A program made the position numbers and the translations under genes. From positions 1 to 29,152 of IMG/VR virus record IMGVR_UViG_3300043775_002897: a stretch of DNA of 29,152 nucleotides; one strand, given 5' to 3'. How positions within the stretch are numbered: the first letter of the stretch is position 1; each line of letters begins with the position of its first letter. Of this stretch, positions 20,245 to 25,837 are shown piece by piece. This DNA is from a virus. The notes beneath the pieces are model-generated. The model worked only from the letters and a program-made list of their open reading frames with translations. It had not been told where the DNA came from and ran no database searches.

Positions 20245-22620
20245 TCAAACTTTTTTTAGGAATTTTACTGTCCCCTCGATTTTTGCTGCATTGGCGTCAA
20301 GGAGGGAGTCACGCAGCGCAAGTTTGGCCTTTGCCATCTGGCCCCGCTCGGCGGTGCGCCCGATAGCCTTTTCAAGCTCACCAATTTTGAGTTTCGCGCA
20401 GGCTGCAAACGCCTCCGGCGTGATCTTGCTTTTGACGACTTCCCATGCGGCTTGCGCGTCGGTGATTTCAAACGCGCTGGAGCGTTCGGCGAGTTCATAG
20501 CCAGGAATTTCCACCCCCGACAAACGCAACTCTAGGGCGCGGGCGTCCACCTTCTCAGCCCATCCCTTCAATATTGGCGAGAGGCGTTTAGCAAGCGCCA
20601 TTTTCTCAGGGTCGGTGATGACCGCTGGATCGTATTCCGGTGGGAGCGAAAGCTCGTCGGGTTGATACTTGCTGGCAATCGTGAGCGCGAGGCTGTTGAG
20701 CTTAGGACACTCGGCACGGTGGTTGCACCATGCACAATGCCCCCCCGTCATGTAGGAGGCAGGATCGTTGCGCTTGGCGGCTTCGATGATGGCGGCAACT
20801 TGAGCTACGAGGCGGTCGTAATCCCCCTCGCGAGTCCACTCCACGACATCAATGACGCCTTGGAAGGGGAGAAGCACATGAACAGAAAGTTTGTTTATCT
20901 TGGGGGTTGCGTCCCAAATTCCGATGGCGTAAGCCCAGAATTGAGGAGAATCTGCTTCATATTTTCCCCAAGCGAATTTGTAGTCCACAAGCTCGGCGCT
21001 TGTTCCGTGAACCATGACGTGGTCGATGTGCCCGAATTGGTCCAGCACGGTGTAACGCCTCTCGCGAATATCCTCGACAGGCGCTTGACACTTTTCACGC
21101 AGGGCGCGGAGGTATTGAAGGCAAAGCCCCGCGCATTTGCGGAGGAACTCGTCGTCAGCGGGGATGACATCGAGGTTCTCTTTTTCAACGGCGAGGTGCC
21201 CTAGGGTTCCTCGATCTGCTGCGGTGGTGTCGCGGGTGTTGTCATTGCGAAAGCCTGGGCATTTCGCTTTTTCTTTGAGTGAGGACGGGGAGTGTTCCGC
21301 GTGCGCTCTCTCGTTGTGTTCTACTGCGGCGAGTGAAACTTCCTTCACGTCGCGTGGTTGTTCTTCTGTCATAATTCTTCCTTCGTTCAAAATGTTTTGG
21401 TTTTCGCGCTTGTGGCGCGTCAAGTGGAGAGCCGCTTGTTCAACGGTGCCTGGAGCGTAGAGCCGGAGCGCGAGCGCGCGGTTTTTGCCGCCGAAGCGAC
21501 GAATGCGCCCGATAGCCTGTTCTTCCGCTGTGCCGCTAAATTGTGGGCAGATGAGCGCCGTGCGAGGCGCGTTGCCGTGAACATCGTGGAGGTCGATGGA
21601 TTGGCCCCCAGCGCCGATTTGAACGACGAGGCACCGGAGAATGTTCGCTTGAAACTTGTCGCGGCTTTCTTGCCTGCGTTCTTGACGCACCCGCCCGTCG
21701 ATTGTCTCGCTCATCTCGCCAAGCAGCTTGGAAGCCTCGTCGATGGAAGCGTGGTAGTTCAGAAATACAATCGCACTGCCGCCGTCCTCCACGATCTGCG
21801 AGGCCCGCTCGACGAGGTAGGAAACTTTGATGAGTTCGATGGCTTGGCGCTGCCGCAGGTTTTTGACCGCGCCTGGATCAGCGGGATCGACCATTTCGCC
21901 GTAGAGCTTTTCAATCTCCGTCTTATCGGTCGGGGAAATGAAAATGGGCTCGTCGGAAAGGGTGAGGTCGGGGAGTTGTTCGCTGAGAACCGCGTCAGGC
22001 GTCCGGTTGCCGCGAGTTGTGAAAATGGAGTGGTGCAGATGCTCCATGCGGTCTTTGTTGTCGGCTGTTTTTGGGTCCCACTCCAACCCGCCCCATTGCC
22101 CTTTTTCCGCACCCATCTTCCGCGCCCAACTCCAGAACGCTCGCGGGTGGAAGAGCCCCAGCTTGCCGCCAATGCTTTTCATGCGGAGAGGGCTTTCCGC
22201 TGCTGTGGCCGAGAGCATCAGCACGCGGTAGGGAGCGTCTTCGAGCATCTGTCCGTTCTGGCTTTTCATTCCCGCACACATATGGACCTCATCAATAATC
22301 AGGAGGAGGGATTCGGGAACCCACTTGAAATTCTTGCCGACTTTTTTGAGCCATGGCGTGTTTCCTGTGCGGAGCTTTTCAGGGTTCTCGATGAACACCG
22401 CAGTAATACCAAAAGCCTCCAGAGTGGCTTGCCACTTGGCTTTGACGCTCTTCGGGCACACCACACCAACGGGCAGCGCATACCGCTTTGCCACTTCGCA
22501 GGCGATGATTGTCTTGCCCCCGCCGCATCCAGTGGCCTCCAGCGAGGCTCCGTTGGAGTCAAGACTTTTTAAATTCGCCTCCACGGCGTCCTGCTGGAAT
22601 TGATAAAGGTCGTATTTCAC
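20245..22620 (-). CDS. SNF2-like helicase fused to a Cas4/RecB-type nuclease (DUF2800-like)
   Basis: 791 residues. Helicase part (1-415): Walker A ATGCGGGKT (29-37), DEVH (110-113), LSATA (136-140), and motif VI QAIGRIRRFG (368-377). Nuclease part (about 440-791): SSLKEKAKCPGF with C454, RGTLGHLAVE (470-479), GHID (530-533), ELVDYK (543-548), and CAWCNHRAEC (629-638). C454 with C629, C632 and C638 gives the four-cysteine iron-sulphur pattern of AddB/Cas4 nucleases. The two halves are usually separate genes in phages. An in-frame ATG at 21372, between the halves, has AAGGAAG just upstream and may give a separate nuclease. Probable role: DNA end processing in replication/recombination. Confidence 0.9.
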   Translation of the reverse strand: MKYDLYQFQQDAVEANLKSLDSNGASLEATGCGGGKTIIACEVAKRYALPVGVVCPKSVKAKWQATLEAFGITAVFIENPEKLRTGNTPWLKKVGKNFKWVPESLLLIIDEVHMCAGMKSQNGQMLEDAPYRVLMLSATAAESPLRMKSIGGKLGLFHPRAFWSWARKMGAEKGQWGGLEWDPKTADNKDRMEHLHHSIFTTRGNRTPDAVLSEQLPDLTLSDEPIFISPTDKTEIEKLYGEMVDPADPGAVKNLRQRQAIELIKVSYLVERASQIVEDGGSAIVFLNYHASIDEASKLLGEMSETIDGRVRQERRQESRDKFQANILRCLVVQIGAGGQSIDLHDVHGNAPRTALICPQFSGTAEEQAIGRIRRFGGKNRALALRLYAPGTVEQAALHLTRHKRENQNILNEGRIMTEEQPRDVKEVSLAAVEHNERAHAEHSPSSLKEKAKCPGFRNDNTRDTTAADRGTLGHLAVEKENLDVIPADDEFLRKCAGLCLQYLRALREKCQAPVEDIRERRYTVLDQFGHIDHVMVHGTSAELVDYKFAWGKYEADSPQFWAYAIGIWDATPKINKLSVHVLLPFQGVIDVVEWTREGDYDRLVAQVAAIIEAAKRNDPASYMTGGHCAWCNHRAECPKLNSLALTIASKYQPDELSLPPEYDPAVITDPEKMALAKRLSPILKGWAEKVDARALELRLSGVEIPGYELAERSSAFEITDAQAAWEVVKSKITPEAFAACAKLKIGELEKAIGRTAERGQMAKAKLALRDSLLDANAAKIEGTVKFLKKV

Positions 22621-22904
22621 TCAGTCTCGAAGCCTGAAATTTGAGCCGCGCATTTTGCGTATCCGGCGATGTCAACATAGGTGTCGCGAGTCGGCGTGTA
22701 GCAGGCCCGCGCCAGCTTCAAGACAATCATCATATGGGCCACATCGAGCGCCGAAATCTTGGCTTGCGGGTCTTTCCGGCATTCGAGGTAGGCGTTGAAG
22801 AGCGCCGCAATCCGTTCATGGTTCGGAGTTGCTTTGTCATAGTCGCGCCGCCGGTCTCCGGTGGTCACCTCCATGGCGGTTTCAAGGATGCTTGCTGTGT
22901 TCAT
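22617..22904 (-). CDS. DUF6378-like small phage protein
   Basis: A 95-residue protein. The pattern DRRRDYDKATPNHERIAALFNAYL, ISALDVAHMMIVLKLARA and DTYVDIAGYAKCAAQ matches a widespread phage family I know as DUF6378 (RxxDYGxxxxNxxRIAxLW..., DVAxMMxLLKxAR, DxxxDxAGYxAL). Function is not established. Its stop overlaps the helicase/nuclease start and its own start lies within the end of the endonuclease gene. Confidence 0.9.
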   Translation of the reverse strand: MNTASILETAMEVTTGDRRRDYDKATPNHERIAALFNAYLECRKDPQAKISALDVAHMMIVLKLARACYTPTRDTYVDIAGYAKCAAQISGFETE

Positions 22905-23241
22905 TGACGAGCGATGATTCTCTAAGGATCGAAATGAAGTCTTCGGCCCGAACCACGACGATCCACTCGTGGTCGTTCCGCTTGTGAAATACGGCGGGGA
23001 TTTTTCCCGCCTTGGCGTCTCGCACGGCCTGTGCGAGCCAGTTGTAGGGGTTCCCCGCTTCGACCCGCTTGCATTCTATGTGGAGGGGCAGCGAGTCGCA
23101 GATGACATCGTCACCTGTCAGCCCGAAGCGTCCTTGCGAGAATTGGACTCCGCGTTTGGCGGGGAACCCCTGGTCCGTCAGAAAAGAGGCAAGCTCTCGC
23201 TCGCCGCGTGCGCCTTTGGCGCGTGAATTTATTTTTGCCAT
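22882..23241 (-). CDS. PD-(D/E)XK endonuclease, Holliday-junction-resolvase-like
   Basis: 119 residues from the ATG at 23241 (MAKINSRAKGARGERELASF); the ATG at 23274 is rejected because it would read through the GTAATAACC box. Motifs: GARGERELASFL with a catalytic-type E, GxFGLTGDDVIC (D of the PD motif), and HIECKRVEAGN (ExK), then WLAQAVRDAKAGKIPAVFHKR. This order (E, GDD, ExK, QA) is that of Hjc/VRR-like nucleases used by phages for junction or branched DNA cleavage. It is the first gene of the replication operon. Confidence 0.88.
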   Translation of the reverse strand: MAKINSRAKGARGERELASFLTDQGFPAKRGVQFSQGRFGLTGDDVICDSLPLHIECKRVEAGNPYNWLAQAVRDAKAGKIPAVFHKRNDHEWIVVVRAEDFISILRESSLVNEHSKHP

Positions 23242-23255
23242 GTATTCTAATACAC

Positions 23256-23264
23256 GGTTATTAA
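23256..23264 (-). promoter_or_regulatory. Promoter-like box TTAATAACC before the endonuclease
   Basis: Minus-strand TTAATAACCGT; its first TAA is the stop of the excisionase-like gene (23261) and it lies 14 bases before the ATG at 23241. Confidence 0.55.
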
Positions 23265-23557
23265 TACACCGCAACTTGACCTTTGGCCCACTTGACCAAG
23301 TCAGCCTCGCGATACACGAACTTTTTAAGCCCCAGCTTGCGGTAGGGCAGGTTCATGTTGTCGCGCCAGTAGGCGAGCTTGCTGCGCGTGACTTTGCGGC
23401 TTAGAAGCTCGCTCAGCCTCGCCATGGCTCCCTCTGCCTCGTAGGAGGCGTCGGCGTCTTTGGCTTTTTGGATCGCACCCGCGATCTCCAGCCGCATCTT
23501 TCCGTCCTCCAGCGGGGTCGCCGTGAAAGAACGGCATTCAAAGGTGAGTGTTGTCAT
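23261..23557 (-). CDS. Excisionase/MerR-like winged DNA-binding protein
   Basis: 98 residues; start at 23557 (MTTLTFECRSFTATPLED) because it overlaps the stop of the upstream gene. N-terminal half is beta-rich; the C-terminal LLSRKVTRSKLAYWRDNMNLPYRKLGLKKFVYREADLVKWAKGQ reads like the helix-wing of excisionase/MerR-type helix-turn-helix proteins (W, R, G..., F-Y-R-x-x-D-L-x-x-W). The setting between replication genes and an integrase is consistent with directional control of recombination or repression; which is inference. Confidence 0.75.
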   Translation of the reverse strand: MTTLTFECRSFTATPLEDGKMRLEIAGAIQKAKDADASYEAEGAMARLSELLSRKVTRSKLAYWRDNMNLPYRKLGLKKFVYREADLVKWAKGQVAVY

Positions 23558-23688
23558 TGTTTGAACCAGGCGCGAATGGCTTCGCGCACGATCTCCGATA
23601 TGGATTTTCCTGTGGCCTTGCGCTCGGCCTCCAACCACCTTTCGATGGTTGGAGTCGAGGCAAAAGAGCGGATCAGTTTCTTATTCAT
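23554..23688 (-). CDS. Small ribbon-helix-helix-like protein
   Basis: 44 residues from the ATG at 23688 (MNKKLIRSFASTPTIERWLEAERKATGKSISEIVREAIRAWFKQ without its first part). An N-terminal strand is followed by a helix (TIERWLEAERKAT) and the typical KSISEIVREAIRAW second helix of Arc/CopG-type regulators. The start overlaps the end of the 52-residue gene and the stop overlaps the next start. Probably a dimeric DNA-binding repressor or antitoxin-like regulator. Confidence 0.78.
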   Translation of the reverse strand: MNKKLIRSFASTPTIERWLEAERKATGKSISEIVREAIRAWFKQ

Positions 23689-23839
23689 CGGCGCTGACAA
23701 GCTCTGGGTCTGCGGATGCGGATAACACAATGTCATTCAATAAAAACTCGGCCAGTGTTTCAGGGGTGTCCCCCGAGACTTCGGCAAGAGCTTTGAGGTG
23801 CGCTGCGGTGGTTTCATTGACAGTGAGTGTTATTTGCAT
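23681..23839 (-). CDS. Small ribbon-helix-helix-like protein
   Basis: A 52-residue protein (MQITLTVNETTAAHLKALAE...). A clear N-terminal strand (QITLTVNE), a helix (TAAHLKALAEVSG) and a second helix after TPETLAEFLLNDIVL; acidic tail ADPELVSADE. Layout is that of a minimal ribbon-helix-helix domain, though less certain than for its neighbour. Preceded 13 bases upstream by a GTAAATAACC box; overlaps the next gene by eight bases. Confidence 0.68.
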   Translation of the reverse strand: MQITLTVNETTAAHLKALAEVSGDTPETLAEFLLNDIVLSASADPELVSADE

Positions 23840-23852
23840 ATGTATTCTGAAC

Positions 23853-23862
23853 GGTTATTTAC
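23853..23862 (-). promoter_or_regulatory. Promoter-like box GTAAATAACC
   Basis: Minus-strand GTAAATAACCGTTC, 13 bases before the ATG at 23839, heading the small regulator operon. A separate GTTC/GAAC hairpin (23898-23910) lies further upstream. Confidence 0.55.
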
Positions 23863-23923
23863 TTTTGATTTAGAGTTTGCCCAACTCTATTAAGGGGTTC
23901 TGGGGGGAACAGGGGAAATCAAA

Positions 23924-24211
23924 CTACTTTTTTAAAGCGGCAAGTTTTTTAAGCCGTTCTAAAATAGTGTCATCCAGTTTAGTTCGGAGACGCTCGTCTG
24001 CGCTGTCGCTCTGCCGTTCGATCAACGCTTTTGCAGTGGCGCGAATTTCTCCGCTTGGGTCTTCCACGTCCAGGAGCTTAATCACTGCCTCCCGTATAAC
24101 TGCGGAGATTGTCACGCTTTTAAGCCCCGCCAGCAGCGCAATGGCTTTGTTATTGACCTGGGATTCTACATAGGAGACGCGAAGCGTTCCGTCTTTGAGT
24201 TTATTTGGCAT
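23924..24211 (-). CDS. Ribbon-helix-helix-like regulator, 95 residues
   Basis: MPNKLKDGTLRVSYVESQVNNKAIALLAGLKSVTISAVIREAVIKLL... The strand TLRVSYVE, helix NNKAIALLAGLKS and helix TISAVIREAVIKLLDVEDP fit a ribbon-helix-helix fold, followed by a second helical region (EIRATAKALIERQ, DDTILERLKKLAALKK). It lies directly downstream of the integrase, where repressors or excisionases often sit. Which promoter it uses is unclear; a degenerate ATAACC word occurs near 24292. Confidence 0.75.
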   Translation of the reverse strand: MPNKLKDGTLRVSYVESQVNNKAIALLAGLKSVTISAVIREAVIKLLDVEDPSGEIRATAKALIERQSDSADERLRTKLDDTILERLKKLAALKK

Positions 24212-24284
24212 TTTTTCTTTTCTTTTCTTGGTTGGTTTGTTGCTACCGCATCACCGTCATAGCACGGATACTCGGTTTAGTAAT

Positions 24285-24358
24285 AGACACAGAGGTTATG
24301 CGGGTGTTCAAACAAAACTTATTTTTTTTTTCAAACTCCGCAAAAAACCTCCGTGTCT
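24285..24358. repeat. Imperfect inverted repeat between integrase and regulator
   Basis: AGACACAGAGGTTATGCGG (24285-24303) pairs with 24338-24358 (ending CCTCCGTGTCT), with about two mismatches and a small size difference, around a 34-base A/T-rich loop containing T10. Strong enough to act as a transcript end for the integrase or as a protein-binding palindrome. Confidence 0.6.
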
Positions 24359-24370
24359 CCGTCTAAGGCA

Positions 24371-25570
24371 TTACCATTCCAATGCTATGCCTTTTTCAAG
24401 CGCAAATTTTCGCACGGTGTCTGGGGTTATGGAAAACCACTCCTCGGCTGCAATTTTTGAGACGAGCGCCTTGTAGTGCTTGGCAAGAGTTGACGGTGAG
24501 TTGCCCGCGACATCGGCAGTCATTGCGGAGTTGCGGTGGATGGCCAGATGATAGGAGCAGAACGAGTGCCGGAGTGCGTTGTCCTTTGTCGCCACTCCGA
24601 GAGCCTTGAGCGTTGCCGCATCGGGCGAGTGGATTTTGTGTGTCGTCACTATGGGGCCGTCTTCCGGCGCGAACTCTTTGAGCCACGCTTCAAGATTGGG
24701 GGCGATGTCGAGCGTGCGTCCTGTGCGCGTCTTGGTGATCTCCGGCGAGAGGCGGATCATTTTTTCCTCGAACAGAACACTTGCCATTGTGAGTTTCCGA
24801 CTTCCAGCTTCCGAGCGGCGCGACCCGCCGAAAGCCATGAGAGCGGTGTAGGCGAGGTATCTCCTGTCGGTCGCCGCGAATACGGCAAGCAGCTCCTTCG
24901 GCGTGTAGAACTCTGGAGTCTCGTCCCCGATCGCTGGAAAATCCGCCTCGATCTCCACCTTGTCCTGGCTTATGAATCGTTGCTTGCGGGCGTAGCGCAG
25001 AAGCGCAACAAGCGAGCCAAACAGATTGTGTTTGGTGCGCGGGCTGCGAGGAAGTGAGCGAAGAAAATTCAAGTATTCCTCGTTGCCGATTGTGTCGATG
25101 AATCGCTTTCCAAATGTTGGCTCCCAAACATTGCGATGATGGCGAAGCGTCTGGTAGTAGCGGTTCGAGAGACGCCGATCCTCAACCCTTTTGTAGAACG
25201 CGTTCCAGACCTCGCTAAAAGTTTGCGGGTTCTGCGAGGTCATCTCATGGAACTTCAAATAAAATTCCACTGCCGCGTGCATGGGCACTTTTCCAAGACG
25301 CTCCTTGCACTCGTTCATGTAGCTCACATCCTCGCCCGAGAGCGCGGTGGCGTTGCCATCACATGTTGACAAGTGTCTAACAATTCTATCCGCCTCGGCG
25401 AGCGCCGCAGCTTCGTCGTTGTAGGCTCGGTAGTAGGTCTTGCGACCCACGCGCCACGCCAGTCGGTAGGTCGTGTATTTTTCGCGAGCCAGTTTATTGA
25501 CGCGAACAATCGCGTGTCCGCAGCGCACCACAGTTGTTTTTTCGTCGGGATTTTGAGTTTGGATTTTCAT
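24371..25570 (-). CDS. int: Tyrosine recombinase (phage integrase)
   Basis: A 399-residue protein. Residues 120-200 form the core-binding (SAM-like) domain and 225-370 the catalytic domain. Likely catalytic residues: R251 (GGSRRSE), K280 (ITKTR), R334 in NALRH, H335, and nucleophile Y366 in LAKHYKAL. Two positions that are usually histidine are asparagine: N331 (HxxR box) and N357 (LGH box, here AGN). The RHSFCSYHLAI and GNSPSTLAKHY strings resemble integrases I associate with Verrucomicrobiota and Planctomycetota. Start at 25570 directly after the TTTGTCC palindrome. It would integrate the phage at the attachment site next to it (25,571-25,760). Confidence 0.94.
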   Translation of the reverse strand: MKIQTQNPDEKTTVVRCGHAIVRVNKLAREKYTTYRLAWRVGRKTYYRAYNDEAAALAEADRIVRHLSTCDGNATALSGEDVSYMNECKERLGKVPMHAAVEFYLKFHEMTSQNPQTFSEVWNAFYKRVEDRRLSNRYYQTLRHHRNVWEPTFGKRFIDTIGNEEYLNFLRSLPRSPRTKHNLFGSLVALLRYARKQRFISQDKVEIEADFPAIGDETPEFYTPKELLAVFAATDRRYLAYTALMAFGGSRRSEAGSRKLTMASVLFEEKMIRLSPEITKTRTGRTLDIAPNLEAWLKEFAPEDGPIVTTHKIHSPDAATLKALGVATKDNALRHSFCSYHLAIHRNSAMTADVAGNSPSTLAKHYKALVSKIAAEEWFSITPDTVRKFALEKGIALEW

Positions 25571-25584
25571 TTTTTCATTTGTGA

Positions 25585-25609
25585 TTTTGTCCAGAAAGTC
25601 TGGACAAAA
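25585..25609. promoter_or_regulatory. Perfect palindrome TTTTGTCCAGA / TCTGGACAAAA, operator-like
   Basis: Eleven-base arms (25585-25595 and 25599-25609) with a three-base spacer, 15 bases upstream of the integrase ATG. The inner TGTCC/GGACA words recur at 25691-25719 and 25807-25832. A repressor or the recombinase itself could bind here. Confidence 0.72.
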
Positions 25610-25621
25610 CGTGCTTTGGGT

Positions 25622-25630
25622 GTAATAACC
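25622..25630 (+). promoter_or_regulatory. Promoter-like box GTAATAACC facing the late genes
   Basis: Plus-strand GTAATAACC, the orientation of the terminase operon, about 210 bases before the terminase ATG. It lies inside the control region between palindromes. Confidence 0.5.
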
Positions 25631-25690
25631 TAATACAGTTTTTGCACAACCGCAAATGAAAAACCCGTAGTCTTGCGTAGGAGAACCGAA

Positions 25691-25719
25691 TTTTTGTCCT
25701 AAGAAATTTTGGACAAAAA
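25691..25719. promoter_or_regulatory. Inverted repeat TTTTTGTCC / GGACAAAAA
   Basis: Nine-base perfect arms (25691-25699, 25711-25719) with an 11-base spacer; second member of the TTTGTCC family of sites. Confidence 0.65.
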
Positions 25720-25723
25720 AATG

Positions 25724-25743
25724 CGGAGCCTACGGGGCTCGAA
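25724..25743 (-). other. Candidate attP core: tRNA 3'-end-like sequence
   Basis: On the minus strand the sequence starts TTCGAGC (T-loop), continues CCCGT (T-stem 3' strand), AGGCTCC (acceptor 3' strand) and G (discriminator), followed by CA and a T-run. This is what the 3' end of a tRNA looks like; G as discriminator and the long-variable-arm class would suggest tRNA-Ser. The matching 5' strands are absent, as expected for an attP that restores a host tRNA on integration. It lies about 150 bases from the integrase start. Confidence 0.5.
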
Positions 25744-25806
25744 TTCGTTTGCGGTTTTGTCTAAACTCTTATAGGCTATATGTTTCTACAAAGTCGTTAT
25801 TGACCT

Positions 25807-25832
25807 TGTCCAGAGTTGGACATACTTTGTCC
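25807..25832. promoter_or_regulatory. TGTCCA/TGGACA palindrome and extra TTTGTCC before the terminase
   Basis: TGTCCA (25807-25812) and TGGACA (25817-25822) with a four-base spacer, then TTTGTCC (25826-25832) ending five bases before the terminase ATG. With the sites near the integrase this places the same element at both divergent genes. Confidence 0.65.
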
Positions 25833-25837
25833 AAAGA

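Larger units (their letters stand above)
25648..25756. repeat. Long imperfect inverted repeat in the integration region
   Basis: AACCGCAAATGAA...CCCGTAG (25648-25670) is inverted as CTACGGG...TTCGTTTGCGGTT (25730-25756). The arms share 13 of 14 outer bases and seven inner bases and enclose a second inverted repeat (25691-25719) and the tRNA-like word. Probably tyrosine recombinase core/arm sites or a repressor region. Confidence 0.65.

Noticed and set aside
21358-22572. A 404-codon plus-strand frame
   Set aside because: It is the antisense of the conserved helicase; the minus-strand protein has all the motifs.
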